A stretch of DNA of 64,000 nucleotides from JAJFHI01 sp050633705 (GTDB lineage: Bacteria; Pseudomonadota; Alphaproteobacteria; Rhizobiales; Hyphomicrobiaceae). The notes below the pieces were generated by a model. It was not told the DNA's origin. It saw only the letters and a list, made by a program, of their open reading frames with translations, and did no database searches. The stretch lies in NCBI GenBank assembly GCA_050633705.1, contig JBOEGZ010000002.1:186001-250000 (forward strand), in the 5' to 3' direction. A program made the position numbers and the translations under genes. Of this stretch, positions 17,121-27,099 are shown piece after piece (position 1 is the first letter of the stretch; each line of letters begins with the position of its first letter).

Positions 17121-20100
17121 TCAGCCACGTTTTTTCTTGCGCTGTTCTGTAACAGAAGGTTTGGGTTCGTCTTGTGTTGACCCAGCCAAGCGCTCAAGGC
17201 TGGCGGCAATCCCGGGTGGCAATTTGGAATAGTCCGGCAGCGGTGCGCCATGCGTTACTGGGTTGACGATTGACGGACCACCTTTACCAACGACAGATGG
17301 TGGCTGATGTGTGGTCGGCGAAGTTGGCGCCAATGGTGGCGGTGTTGCATTATTTGGTCTGGTCGTCGCTCCATTTGCCGGAATTGGCGGCGGTACCGCA
17401 GTTGCCGGTGGGCCCGCATTTGTGGACGGTACATTGGTTGCGCCCCGTGGCTTTTGGCCCGGTTGTGTTGGTGGCGTTACGTTCGCATTGGACGCGGGTG
17501 TCGCAGGAGGTGGTGGTGCAAATCCGTTCGCCCCCCCTGTCGCTGGCTGTCCGAGGTTCGCCACCTTCGCATCAGGAACCGGTGACGATTGTGGCGGTTG
17601 CGTTGGTATCGTCGACGGTGGAGTGCCTGTGACCCGTACACCAGGTGGTGGTGTCCAGCCATTTGGCAGTGGCGCCGATTGGGCGGGCGGTGAAACGCCT
17701 TGACGTTGTCCACTTGGCGAATGTGGTGGCGTCGAATTTCTTGGCTGTGGCGTTGGCACCATCGTCGCTGGAGGCGGTGGCGAAGGAACAATTTTTGCAC
17801 CCCCCGCACCGTTTGCAATGTTGGAATTATCAGGCCGAGGTGGTTTGGCAACATCTTTCGCTTGTTTCGTCTCCTTCGCGACCTTCGACTTGATTTTTTC
17901 CTTCGATTTTTTGTCCGCAGATTTTCCTGATTTCTTTGACTTCGTGCGGAAGAAATTACGCCCATCCAATTTGCGTTCTGTCTTGCGAACAATTCTCAAC
18001 AATTGAATAACATCGCGGTCGCGCATTGGCTCGCCATAGTAAAAGCCTTGCGCATATTCACAACCAATCGAACGCAGGAAGCTAACGTCGTCAGGGCGCT
18101 CTACGCCCTCCGCCACAACTGTCTTTCCAAGCTCATGTGCCAATGCGACCATCGAACGAACAATCGCCGAGCCTTTTTCTTCTCCACTTGCACTTGATTG
18201 CACAAGCGAGCGGTCAATCTTGATTGTATTGACAGGGAAACGCTGGAGATACGCGAGCGAGGAATAGCCTGTGCCAAAATCGTCAAGCGCCAACTCGGCG
18301 CCTGCTGCGCGCAGCATCTCGAGCATATCGGTTGCCTGCTCGGGATTTTGCATAACCAAAGACTCTGTAATTTCAAGCCTTAACGCTCCAGGTGGCACAA
18401 CTGCTTGGCCAACAATATGGCGTATTTCCTGGATCAAATCCTGACGGAACAGTTGCCGACTGGAAATATTCACACTGACGAACAAGGGATGCTCGGCGCG
18501 TGGTAGTTCTTTTTGCCACCGCGCAGCCGTGTGGGCCGCGCGCATCAATACATAAGACCCAAGCTTAACGATCAAGTCAGATTCTTCAGCCACTGGAATG
18601 AAAGCATCAGGGCCCAATGTGCCAAGTTTAGGATGCTCCCATCGCACCAATGCTTCAAAGCCTGCCAACTCTTCTGTTGGCAGGTATACAATCGGCTGGA
18701 ACAAGACTTTAATTTGCCCGCGCTCAAGCGCCTTGCGCAAATTGCTTTCAACCACAACGCGTTCATCACGTTCAGAGCGCAAGGACGGATGGAAAATTTC
18801 AATGCGATCGGCACCTGACCTCTTGGCCTTGTACATCGCCACTTCCGCTTCTTTTAGAAGATCTTCCGCCGCCCCAACATCTTTGTCCCATAACGCCAAG
18901 CCAAATGACGCCGTCAAAACGATTTCCTGACCTGCAATCTTGATTGGCGCGCGTAATGATGTGCGCATTCCTTCGGCAAATGTTGCGAGTGATGCAGCGT
19001 TCTTATTGGCATGGAACAATACGGCAAACTGGTCACCGCCAACCCGGGCCAATGTATCTTGTTCATCCAGATGTTTCTGCAAACGACGAGCAACAGTCAG
19101 CAATAGGCTATCACCAACCACGAGCCCAAACATGTCGTTCACACTTTTGAATTTATCAACATCGATAAACAACACCGTCGGTTGGCAACCATCTTCGCGT
19201 TCCGCTCTCTGGACCAAGACCTTAAGACGATCAAGAAACAACTCCCGATTTGGCAAACCGGTCAAGCTGTCGTGGACGGCATCGTGAAGCAGTCGCTCGT
19301 GCGCGCGCTTCATTTCCGTTACATCACGCATCAAGCCGACACAACGAAGGTTACGCGCATCCGTGCTTGGCACGGTGCTGGCTTCCAACTCAAACCAACG
19401 GTAGCTGTTGTCCGTGTGGCGCATTCGGAAATCAGTTTTGATACGACCGCCGTTGCCTTCTTTAATCGACCACAAAAGCATCTTAAATCGCTCGCGGTCG
19501 CCTTGATGGATGTGGCGGGAGAAATCATCCACCTTGGTGGAAAGCTCACCGTCGTTTAATCCAAGTGCTTCTTCACAAAGATGTCCGATTTTGACTTCAT
19601 CTCGGCGCGCGTTCCATTCCCATGGTGTCGCGCTGGCCCCATCAACAGCCAGAGCGCGCGCTTGCTGTTCGTTGGGCGCTGCTCCATACATCGGCTCCAT
19701 AGCCCGGAAAGCATATTGCGTAACGGTAAATCCGATAACAACGACAACCAAGACAAGACCGGCAACAACTCCTGCAACGGCAACGTCGCCGGACAATCGA
19801 CCCGTCAGAACCATTGCTGTGGTGAAAATCCAAACCAAAAACAGAAGCCAAGTTGGAAGCAAGGATAACGCTCGATCCTGACCACGAACGGCAAAATACA
19901 AACTCAAGACCGCACCAACGCCACCAATCAAAATGAACGATAGGCGTGCGAACGTCGCTGAAAGACGCGGGTCAATCACCGCGACCGCAACAAGCGATAG
20001 CTGCGCCATCATCCATACCGTAATGAGCATACGCCACAGACCATGTGACAAGCCTAGTCGCAAAAACACATGCAGGAAGATCACCAAGCTGGCGGCCATC

Positions 20101-20963
20101 GATGCCTCGGCAGCAGCCCGATAAACCGCATTATCGTCAGGGCGCAAGTTGAAGACTTTGTGAAACAAACCAAATTCAACGCAAAGATACGCAAGGACAC
20201 AGCACGCAACCAGAGCTGAACTTGGGAAAATTGCTTTGTGGTTTGCCGCAAAAATGGCTGTTAAGAATAAAGCGAGAAACCCCGTCAATCCCAGCATGGC
20301 GCCGTTGAACAATTGGCGTTCGCGAACCTTCAACTCATAGGCAAAAGGCTTCCAAAGATACAAACGCGTGTAACGATCTGATGCCTTTTCAGCGACAAAT
20401 GTAACCGTTTGCCCAGGTTCTACCGTGATGCGGAAGACGTCAGCACGGTCGCTTTGTATGCGTTCAGGAACAAAGCCGACAGAGGGCGTCAGAGCCTTGA
20501 TGCGTTGGGCATCCAGATCAGGCCACACAACACCGGAGTTAACAATTGAATATCGATCCGCGGTAAGCCAACGTTCGATGCGCTGTTCGCTTGGGTTGGT
20601 TAGCGCAAACACGACCCAATTTGGGTTTGTGCCAGCTGTCGCGGCCTGCACACTCATGCGACCGCTTACACCGCTACTTCCAGATGCTGTCTCAACCTGC
20701 AGGCTATCGCCGCGTCCTTCAAATTCCTCAGCAAGTGTGGTGATTTCGATGCGATCGGCGTCAGGATTTACAACGATGCTATCAAGCGCATTAGCAGGAT
20801 GAATATTGACAATGCTCGACACCAATATTGCCAAAACGACAAAGCCGATTAACGCCAGTTGGCGACCAAGCCCCAACACAGCAGCATTGATACAGGCGAT
20901 TGCAGCCCCCGCTGTATCAAGCACGGCTTTGCGCTCTTTCGTCACCACATCGTTCAAGTTCAC
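17121..20963 (-). CDS. Membrane-bound PAS-GGDEF-EAL protein with long Pro-rich tail
   Basis: A 1280-residue cyclic-di-GMP protein. The order is: N-terminal helix (about 37-55), a periplasmic sensor region (60-205) resembling 7TMR-DISM proteins, seven or so membrane helices (220-420), PAS (about 445-555), GGDEF (560-730), EAL (745-1000) and a tail. The GGDEF active site reads VGGDQF (642-646), with Q for the catalytic Glu, so cyclase activity is doubtful. The EAL site is complete: FEALVRW, VNISSRQ, LEITES, LDDFGTGYSSL, TIKIDRS, VAEGVE and AQGFYY, so phosphodiesterase activity is likely. The final 270 residues are first Lys/Ser-rich and then Pro/Thr/Asn/Ala-rich and probably disordered. The GTG start overlaps the acetyltransferase stop by 4 bp. 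Confidence 0.93.
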   Translation of the reverse strand: MNLNDVVTKERKAVLDTAGAAIACINAAVLGLGRQLALIGFVVLAILVSSIVNIHPANALDSIVVNPDADRIEITTLAEEFEGRGDSLQVETASGSSGVSGRMSVQAATAGTNPNWVVFALTNPSEQRIERWLTADRYSIVNSGVVWPDLDAQRIKALTPSVGFVPERIQSDRADVFRITVEPGQTVTFVAEKASDRYTRLYLWKPFAYELKVRERQLFNGAMLGLTGFLALFLTAIFAANHKAIFPSSALVACCVLAYLCVEFGLFHKVFNLRPDDNAVYRAAAEASMAASLVIFLHVFLRLGLSHGLWRMLITVWMMAQLSLVAVAVIDPRLSATFARLSFILIGGVGAVLSLYFAVRGQDRALSLLPTWLLFLVWIFTTAMVLTGRLSGDVAVAGVVAGLVLVVVVIGFTVTQYAFRAMEPMYGAAPNEQQARALAVDGASATPWEWNARRDEVKIGHLCEEALGLNDGELSTKVDDFSRHIHQGDRERFKMLLWSIKEGNGGRIKTDFRMRHTDNSYRWFELEASTVPSTDARNLRCVGLMRDVTEMKRAHERLLHDAVHDSLTGLPNRELFLDRLKVLVQRAEREDGCQPTVLFIDVDKFKSVNDMFGLVVGDSLLLTVARRLQKHLDEQDTLARVGGDQFAVLFHANKNAASLATFAEGMRTSLRAPIKIAGQEIVLTASFGLALWDKDVGAAEDLLKEAEVAMYKAKRSGADRIEIFHPSLRSERDERVVVESNLRKALERGQIKVLFQPIVYLPTEELAGFEALVRWEHPKLGTLGPDAFIPVAEESDLIVKLGSYVLMRAAHTAARWQKELPRAEHPLFVSVNISSRQLFRQDLIQEIRHIVGQAVVPPGALRLEITESLVMQNPEQATDMLEMLRAAGAELALDDFGTGYSSLAYLQRFPVNTIKIDRSLVQSSASGEEKGSAIVRSMVALAHELGKTVVAEGVERPDDVSFLRSIGCEYAQGFYYGEPMRDRDVIQLLRIVRKTERKLDGRNFFRTKSKKSGKSADKKSKEKIKSKVAKETKQAKDVAKPPRPDNSNIANGAGGAKIVPSPPPPATMVPTPQPRNSTPPHSPSGQRQGVSPPAQSAPLPNGWTPPPGVRVTGTPPSTIPTQPPQSSPVPDAKVANLGQPATGGANGFAPPPPATPASNANVTPPTQPGQKPRGATNVPSTNAGPPATAVPPPIPANGATTRPNNATPPPLAPTSPTTHQPPSVVGKGGPSIVNPVTHGAPLPDYSKLPPGIAASLERLAGSTQDEPKPSVTEQRKKKRG

Positions 20964-21580
20964 CAGACTCCCTCGTCACCACCCGCCACATGTTCCATCT
21001 GACCGTCTTCGGCAAGACGTGCAAAAAGAAAATGATCTTCCCAAACGCCGTTGATCTTTAGATATCGACGCGCAAATCCCTCCCATGTGAAGCCCGATTT
21101 CTCCAGCACACGGATTGATGCCAGATTGGTCGGCATCGAAGCAGCTTCTAATCTGTGTAGTTTCAATCCAAAAAAGGCGTAAGGAAGAACAGCTTGCACA
21201 GCAGCCGACATATGACCTTGTCCGACATAAGGACGCCCAAGCCAATACCCCAATGCGGCCGCTTGGGTGACCCCCCTGCGAACATTCGACAAGGTCAAGC
21301 CGCCTATTAATTGATCGTCGTTTTCTCTCATAATAGCAAAGGCATAGCCGAGATCTTCCCGTGCCTCGCGGGCGTAATGACGTAGACGGCGGCGAAAGGA
21401 AGACCGGGTGAGCTCATCGCGGCCCCAAACCGGCTCCCAGGGGCTCAAATGCTCGCGACTGCTGGCGCGAAGTTCGGCCCAAGACCCATAGTCGCCCAAC
21501 ACCAATGGGCGCAAAGCAACACCCCGCCCCCGTACGACGGGGGTCACATCCTGGCTTGATGGCGCTCTCAGAAAAGCCAT
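20960..21580 (-). CDS. RimJ/RimL-type GNAT N-acetyltransferase
   Basis: A 206-residue GNAT protein. The acetyl-CoA pocket is YWLGRPYVGQGHMS, and the C-terminal part reads HRLEAASMPTNLASIRVLEKSGFTWEGF, which is the RimJ/RimL pattern for acetylation of a protein N-terminus (ribosomal protein S5 in the RimJ case). The natural substrate here is inference. Its stop overlaps the GGDEF/EAL start, and it lies 79 bp after the M16 peptidase, in the order thrC-peptidase-GNAT-EAL seen in related genomes. Confidence 0.9.
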   Translation of the reverse strand: MAFLRAPSSQDVTPVVRGRGVALRPLVLGDYGSWAELRASSREHLSPWEPVWGRDELTRSSFRRRLRHYAREAREDLGYAFAIMRENDDQLIGGLTLSNVRRGVTQAAALGYWLGRPYVGQGHMSAAVQAVLPYAFFGLKLHRLEAASMPTNLASIRVLEKSGFTWEGFARRYLKINGVWEDHFLFARLAEDGQMEHVAGGDEGVW

Positions 21581-21659
21581 GTTCGCTGTGCTTTCGAACT
21601 ACAAATCAACGGTATTTAAGACACCAATTCATCCACAACTATTTTCGCATCTGCTTTGT

Positions 21660-22928
21660 TCAAGCCGCGAATACCAACTCAGCCTTATCAGCAAAGTCTC
21701 GCGATTTTGCGCCCGCACCGACAACGCCAACAGACGGCGCGGCTGCCATGAGGCGGCGTGCAAATGCCTGAACCGACTGTTCCGTGACGCTATCAACATT
21801 AGCAATCAGCTCCTCGCTTGATCGAAGCTTGCCATAAATCAATAAATGACGCGCCATTTGTTCTGCGCGCGCTGAAGAACTTTCCAAACTCATTAACAGC
21901 CCCGCCTTCATCTGAGCCTTGGCACGGCGGATTTCTTTTTCTGACACACCGTTTTCAGCGACTTTCTCCAGTTCGCCGCTCACAACATGCACCAATTCAG
22001 ACACCATTTCATTGGCAGTGCCAGCGTAAATGGTGAACATACCGCTATCACTTAAACCCCAGGCTGATGAATAAATCGAATAGCACAGGCCGCGATTTTC
22101 GCGGATTTCTTGAAACAGTCGAGATGACATGCCACCGCCAAACAATCCGGAAAAGACCTGAGCAGCATAAAAGCCGTCTTCATGAACAGACGGGCTGTCA
22201 AATCCGATTACAACATGACTTTGCTCAAAGCCTCTGTCCCAGGCACGTGCACCGCCATGATAAATGGCTGAAAGCCTTTCTCTCGGATTAGATTGTGGCA
22301 TCGCGCCAAAAAGCTCCGCCGCCTGTTCACAAATCGCATCGTGCGATACCGTTCCTGCGGCTGAAACAACGAGGTTTTGCGGTCCATAATGCTTAGCAAG
22401 AAAGCCTCGCAAATCATCGGTTGTGAGTGATGTAACGCTGTCAGGAGTTCCAAGTATTGTTCGCCCAACGGCTTGACCTGGATAGGCAGCCTCTTGAACA
22501 AGGTCGTAGACGACATCCTCGGGGCTATCTTGCGACCCGGCGATCTCCTGCAAAATCACGTCTTTTTCGCGCAACAGCTCATCTTCATCAAATGTCGCAT
22601 TGAGTAGAATGTCAGAAAGAACATTCAATGCCAGCCGATCATCACCTTTGAGAACACGGGCATAATAAGCTGTCGTTTCCAAACTCGTGGCGGCGTTGAG
22701 ATCACCGCCAACCTGTTCGATTTCTTCTGCGATTTGCAAAGCACTTCGCGTTTTGGTGCCTTTGAAGGCCATATGTTCAAGCAAGTGCGAAATACCATGC
22801 TCGTGGGGTTGTTCGTGGCGCGCACCTGTTGCCACCCATACACCTAACGACACGGTTTCTAAGTGTGGCATGTGATGTGTCACAACACGCAACCCGTTTG
22901 CCAATGTCGTCACTCGAGGTGTTGTCAT
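21660..22928 (-). CDS. M16 family zinc metallopeptidase (mitochondrial-processing-peptidase-like)
   Basis: A 422-residue peptidase of the pitrilysin group, related to the beta subunit of the mitochondrial processing peptidase. The inverted zinc motif HLLEHMAFKGT (H48, E51, H52) is intact, with the downstream Glu region LREKDVILQEI about 75 residues on. The C-terminal half has the usual inactive repeat and the Gly-rich loop of the active half (FGGGMSSRLFQEIRENRGLCYSI). Its ATG overlaps the thrC stop by 4 bp (ATGA). Confidence 0.94.
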   Translation of the reverse strand: MTTPRVTTLANGLRVVTHHMPHLETVSLGVWVATGARHEQPHEHGISHLLEHMAFKGTKTRSALQIAEEIEQVGGDLNAATSLETTAYYARVLKGDDRLALNVLSDILLNATFDEDELLREKDVILQEIAGSQDSPEDVVYDLVQEAAYPGQAVGRTILGTPDSVTSLTTDDLRGFLAKHYGPQNLVVSAAGTVSHDAICEQAAELFGAMPQSNPRERLSAIYHGGARAWDRGFEQSHVVIGFDSPSVHEDGFYAAQVFSGLFGGGMSSRLFQEIRENRGLCYSIYSSAWGLSDSGMFTIYAGTANEMVSELVHVVSGELEKVAENGVSEKEIRRAKAQMKAGLLMSLESSSARAEQMARHLLIYGKLRSSEELIANVDSVTEQSVQAFARRLMAAAPSVGVVGAGAKSRDFADKAELVFAA

Positions 22929-24334
22929 GCAAGACCTTTCTGCGTGCGGCTGACATGAGATTCAACAAAGTCCTCAACATCCGCTTGAACGTTATCGATG
23001 ACCGAAAACCTTTCCTTGTCAGTCAATAAATGAGAAAGGTGATCAGGCAGTTGTGGACGAGCGCCGGTAACCGCTTCCATCGCATCGGGAAACTTTGCCG
23101 GATGCGCCGTTGCTAATACGACTGTCGGAACGTCAGCACTTGCCATATTGGCCTGGGCAGCCACGACGCCACACGCAGTATGCGGCTCCATCAAATATCC
23201 GGACTGGCTTTGCATCTCCTTGATTGCCGTTGCGACCTGAGCCTCGCTCGCAGCACCTGCAAAAAAGTCGTTCTTGAGATTCTTGTAAGCTGGTCCCAAT
23301 TCAAATCGGCCAGATTGTTTCAAGCTATTCATCTGCGCGCGAACTTCTCCCCCATCGCGTCCATTGGCTTCAAACAGATAACGCTCGAAGTTCGATGAGA
23401 TTTGAATATCCATTGATGGTGACGTCGTCGCTGAAACACCGCGCATTTCATAGACACCGGTCTCAAGTGTGCGCGGTAAAATATCATTTTCATTCGAGGC
23501 GATGACAAGACCATCGATCGTCAAACCCATTTGACGCGCAACGTGACCTGCAAAAATATCTCCGAAATTGCCGGTCGGAACGGAAAAGCGAACCTTACGA
23601 TGGGGCGCACCCAGCGCCACGGCGGCGACAAAGTAATAAGTCACTTGCGCAACGATCCGCGCCCAGTTGATTGAGTTGACACCTGACAACTGAACCCGGT
23701 CGCGAAACTCGTGATTGTTAAACATGCCCTTTACGAGAGCCTGACAATCGTCAAACGTTCCCTTAACGGCAACGGCTTGCACCTGAGACTCTGTTGGCGT
23801 TGTCATCATGCGCCGCTGCACATCTGAAACGCGACCATCGGGAAAGAGAATAATGACATCCGTTCGGGTGGAAGCGCGAAAGGCATCAATTGCTGCCCCG
23901 CCAGTGTCGCCAGAGGTTGCGCCAACAATTGTTGCGCGCTGATTGCGCTTTTCCAACACCCGGTCCATCAGTCGCGCCAACAGCCGCATTGCAACGTCTT
24001 TAAACGCCAATGTGGGCCCATGAAACAATTCGAGAATATACAAATTGGTATCGACCTGAACCAATGGTGTGACGGCAGGATGTGCGAAGTCGGCGTAGGC
24101 CTCTTTGGCCATCGCCGTTAACTCAGCGCGTGAAACGCAATCGCCGACGAACCCCATGATGATCTCAACGGCGACCTCGTGAAACGGTTTTCCGGCCATT
24201 GATGCAATTTGCGCGGCTGTAAACTTGGGCCAGGTCTCGGGCACATATAGACCTCCGTCGCGAGCCAATCCTGCCAACAAGACGTCGTCAAATTCAAGAG
24301 TGGGGGCTTGCCCTCGTGTCGAAATATACTTCAA
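22925..24334 (-). CDS. thrC: Threonine synthase
   Basis: PLP enzyme that turns O-phosphohomoserine into threonine. The 469-residue length is that of the long (type II) enzyme. The N-terminus MKYISTRGQAP is canonical and begins with TTG at 24334, an unusual start with no better choice nearby. The PLP lysine is in FHGPTLAFKD (K112), and the phosphate-binding GATSGDTGGAAI loop follows. It is coupled to the M16 peptidase downstream. Confidence 0.96.
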   Translation of the reverse strand: MKYISTRGQAPTLEFDDVLLAGLARDGGLYVPETWPKFTAAQIASMAGKPFHEVAVEIIMGFVGDCVSRAELTAMAKEAYADFAHPAVTPLVQVDTNLYILELFHGPTLAFKDVAMRLLARLMDRVLEKRNQRATIVGATSGDTGGAAIDAFRASTRTDVIILFPDGRVSDVQRRMMTTPTESQVQAVAVKGTFDDCQALVKGMFNNHEFRDRVQLSGVNSINWARIVAQVTYYFVAAVALGAPHRKVRFSVPTGNFGDIFAGHVARQMGLTIDGLVIASNENDILPRTLETGVYEMRGVSATTSPSMDIQISSNFERYLFEANGRDGGEVRAQMNSLKQSGRFELGPAYKNLKNDFFAGAASEAQVATAIKEMQSQSGYLMEPHTACGVVAAQANMASADVPTVVLATAHPAKFPDAMEAVTGARPQLPDHLSHLLTDKERFSVIDNVQADVEDFVESHVSRTQKGLA

Positions 24335-24446
24335 TTCAAAGTCTTTCTAGATTTCAGCGCCAATGATTACCTGCACGCGGTTCACACTTCTACCTCAAGC
24401 GGTATTCACAATTAAACCCCAAACAAAACTCTCTTGGTGCAGTGAC

Positions 24447-25217
24447 TTAATCTGTATTGCCCGGTGAGCGATCAGACTGCAACCGCCCACGCGCGAACAA
24501 GGCAAATACGACCAATAGAGTAACGGCAAGACCAAACCAAGTAATGGCATACTCGAAGTGACGGTTGGTGAGCTGCAAACGCGTAACGCCACCATGAGGG
24601 CCGTGGGTCGTCGGTGGCTGACCATCCTTTGCAACATCAATAAAGAACGCCACCGTCGACACCTTGTCCTTGTCGTAGGCCGTTGCATGCATATTGCTCA
24701 AATCACGCCAATAAAACTGACGCTTTTCTAAATCGTTTTCTGGAACAAACATACTCGACTTTTTCGACGGCGATAAGCGAGCCAGACCTGTGACACTGAC
24801 CTCGCCCAATGGTAGGCTGTCCCGGCGTTTGTCACGGTCCAAATTGGCTTTCTTGACAAACCCGCGGTTAAGCCAAACCACTTTGTCTGGTGCGTATTGT
24901 AAAGGCGTGTAGACATGAACGCCGGGACCCAATTTCGGATGCGGCGCATAAAAATAAATCTCACCGTCGTGATCCATCTTGCCGGTTACTTTGACCGGAA
25001 GATAATCAACGTCGTCGCGCCGATCGTTGAAACGACGCAACGCATCTTCGAATTGAACAGGGGCACCTTTGGCTCGACTTGTAATTTTAGCAACCAAACC
25101 ATCCTTCCAGGCTTTGCGTTGCATTTGCCAAACACCCAGCGACAGCAATACGCCAAGCCCGAGAATACTCGCCAGTGTTGGTATGATAAGCCCAGCTTCA
25201 CGTAAACGATGCAGCAT
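24447..25217 (-). CDS. surf1: SURF1-family cytochrome oxidase assembly protein
   Basis: A protein of about 256 residues with one helix near each end (LIIPTLASILGLGVLLSLGVW and YAITWFGLAVTLLVVFALF) and a large periplasmic domain between, the SURF1 layout. It has LGVWQMQRKAWKDGL after helix 1 and WLNRGFVKK in the middle. SURF1 helps insert heme a into CtaD. I chose the ATG at 25217 because an intrinsic terminator (25261-25289) lies just upstream and a longer start at 25292 would fall inside it. It follows ctaE by 103 bp. Confidence 0.9.
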   Translation of the reverse strand: MLHRLREAGLIIPTLASILGLGVLLSLGVWQMQRKAWKDGLVAKITSRAKGAPVQFEDALRRFNDRRDDVDYLPVKVTGKMDHDGEIYFYAPHPKLGPGVHVYTPLQYAPDKVVWLNRGFVKKANLDRDKRRDSLPLGEVSVTGLARLSPSKKSSMFVPENDLEKRQFYWRDLSNMHATAYDKDKVSTVAFFIDVAKDGQPPTTHGPHGGVTRLQLTNRHFEYAITWFGLAVTLLVVFALFARGRLQSDRSPGNTD

Positions 25218-25260
25218 AATGAAAACTTTTCTCCAGCGACCAAATTCGTCGACATCAAGA

Positions 25261-25289
25261 AAAAGGGCGACGCCACAAAGCGCCGCCCC
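25261..25289 (-). terminator. Intrinsic terminator after ctaE
   Basis: Read on the minus strand, GGGCGGCGC pairs with GCGTCGCCC (one G:T pair) around a 6-nt loop and is followed by TTTTTC. It closes the ctaC-ctaE transcript, so surf1 is probably served by read-through or its own promoter. Confidence 0.8.
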
Positions 25290-25320
25290 CAAATTTTTAC
25301 GTCTTTCTCAGAAAGACCGC

Positions 25321-26244
25321 TTAGTGGCCACCAGGAGCCGCACCTGCGCCCCAAACATAGATGCAGGCAAACAAGAACAACCAAACGACATCAACGAAGT
25401 GCCAATACCAGGCTGCAGCTTCAAAACCGAAGTGTTGCTTTGGTGTGAAGTGTCCCTTCATGGCGCGGAACAAACAAACCGCCAAGAAGATCGTACCAAT
25501 GATGACGTGTGCACCGTGGAAGCCCGTCGCCATAAAGAATGTCGCGCCATAAATATTGCCAGCGAAGTTAAATGCAGCGTGGCCGTATTCGTAAGCTTGA
25601 AGCGCTGTAAACAACATGCCCAATAAAACTGTCAGAACGAGACCCCAGATCAAGCTCTTACGATTGTCATGTAGGAGTGCGTGGTGCGCCCAAGTAACCG
25701 TGCAACCAGACAACAGAAGAATGAGCGTGTTCACCAATGGCAAACCCCAAGGATCAAATGTTGACGTGAAGTTCTCCGATGGAACTGGTGGCCATTGTCC
25801 GCCCAACACTTCATTGCGCGTCACCATTCCAACAGCTTCTTTCACGTTGTCTATCGCGTAAGTGCCGTTGGGGTACAACGAAACATCGAAATATGCCCAG
25901 AACCATGCCACAAAGAACATCACTTCCGAAGCAATGAACAAGATCATCCCGTAACGCAGATGAAGCTGCACCACTGGTGTGTGGTCACCTTTGTGTGCTT
26001 CGGCAACGACGTCACGCCACCAAAACGCGGCAATAACAAGCACCGTTATAAAACCAATTGCAAAAACCCACGGGCCCGTTGCAAAGGCGACACCGCCCTC
26101 CCAAGCTCCATCAGCACCGCGCGTCGACTTCATCCAGCCAATCGCACCAATCGCCATAAGCAACGCACCGATCGATGCATACAGCGGCCATGGGCTCGGG
26201 TCCACAAGGTGGTAATCGTGATGCTTCTCGTGTGAATCCGACAT
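25321..26244 (-). CDS. ctaE: Cytochrome c oxidase subunit III
   Basis: A 307-residue aa3-type oxidase subunit III with seven membrane helices. Marks are [12 protein letters not shown] at the N-terminus, FWAYFDVSL, the conserved GxHG-like [13 protein letters not shown] and the final [17 protein letters not shown]. Subunit III stabilises the catalytic core. It is the last gene of the oxidase run. The 131-bp gap from ctaG contains a short GC hairpin. Confidence 0.96.
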   Translation of the reverse strand: MSDSHEKHHDYHLVDPSPWPLYASIGALLMAIGAIGWMKSTRGADGAWEGGVAFATGPWVFAIGFITVLVIAAFWWRDVVAEAHKGDHTPVVQLHLRYGMILFIASEVMFFVAWFWAYFDVSLYPNGTYAIDNVKEAVGMVTRNEVLGGQWPPVPSENFTSTFDPWGLPLVNTLILLLSGCTVTWAHHALLHDNRKSLIWGLVLTVLLGMLFTALQAYEYGHAAFNFAGNIYGATFFMATGFHGAHVIIGTIFLAVCLFRAMKGHFTPKQHFGFEAAAWYWHFVDVVWLFLFACIYVWGAGAAPGGH

Positions 26245-26275
26245 TGTATTTCTGTCTCCCGGTAATCAGTCCCCA

Positions 26276-26293
26276 CCGCGTGAGCCCACGCGG
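26276..26293. repeat. Short GC-rich hairpin in the ctaG-ctaE gap
   Basis: CCGCGTG and CACGCGG form a 7-bp perfect stem with an AGCC loop, about 32 bp upstream of the ctaE start. There is no T-run, so it may be an mRNA stability or processing hairpin. Confidence 0.35.
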
Positions 26294-26375
26294 GATAACC
26301 CGTTTTCAATTCAATTTAGCCAACAACTAAGCGATTTGACACGCAAAGATCGGCCAAAACACCAAAAAAATCTCC

Positions 26376-27035
26376 TCAAGTTCCATTTCTGCTCTCACCC
26401 GCAGAAGAAGGAGCTCGAATTTCTGCTCGTTTGTCAGACGAATTCGTCTGCTCGCTTTGATCCCCAGCCGTCTCATTGACGCGATGGAACGTATACGACA
26501 ACGTTAATTGACTGAGATGGCCCGCATCGGAATCCTTCAACATCTCAGGATCGACGTAGAAACTTACAGGCATTTCCACGCTCTCGCCGGGTTGTAGGGT
26601 CTGCTCTGTAAAGCAAAAGCACTCAATCTTGTTGAAGTACACACCGGCAACTTCAGGCGTCACATTAAATGAGGCCGTACCTGTCATTGGCTTGTCGGTT
26701 GTATTGGTCGCAAGATAGACGGCAATTTTGTTTTCGCCATAGCGCACATCTATCGTTCTCTGTTTCGGCTGAAATTTCCATCCGGGCAGATCGCCTGACA
26801 CGTTTGCGTCGAATCTCATGATCAGTGTCTTGTCGCTGATTTTCGTCGACGGCGCGGTCGCAATCTGGGTTGTGCCACCATAGCCCGTCACCTGGCAGAA
26901 TATTTTGTAGAGCGGAACCGCAGCATACGACATCCCGACCATTCCAACGGCAACAAACGCGCACGCAAACGCCACGACACCGTGCCGAGACCCCGTCGGT
27001 TTCGTTACATCTGGTTTGTCACTCATCGCACGCAT
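26376..27035 (-). CDS. ctaG: Cytochrome c oxidase assembly protein CtaG (Cox11)
   Basis: Cox11-type copper chaperone that delivers copper to the CuB site of subunit I. A single N-terminal helix (VVAFACAFVAVGMVGMSYAAVPLY) is followed by a periplasmic Ig-like domain with the copper-binding CFC motif (C139, C141) in NKIECFCFTEQTL. The length of about 219 residues is usual, but the tail after YTFHRV is extra, Ser/Glu-rich and probably disordered. Candidate starts are TTG 27038, ATG 27035 and ATG 27026; AAGGAG lies 9-12 nt before the first two. Confidence 0.94.
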   Translation of the reverse strand: MRAMSDKPDVTKPTGSRHGVVAFACAFVAVGMVGMSYAAVPLYKIFCQVTGYGGTTQIATAPSTKISDKTLIMRFDANVSGDLPGWKFQPKQRTIDVRYGENKIAVYLATNTTDKPMTGTASFNVTPEVAGVYFNKIECFCFTEQTLQPGESVEMPVSFYVDPEMLKDSDAGHLSQLTLSYTFHRVNETAGDQSEQTNSSDKRAEIRAPSSAGESRNGT

Positions 27036-27099
27036 CAATCAGGCCTGCTCCTTCATCGCACACCGTAGAGAGACGGTGTCATTGCTCGTCATCATCAAA

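Noticed and set aside
17270..17992. Plus- and minus-strand frames in the Pro-rich tail of the GGDEF/EAL gene
   Set aside because: These are low-complexity shadows of the tail coding sequence.
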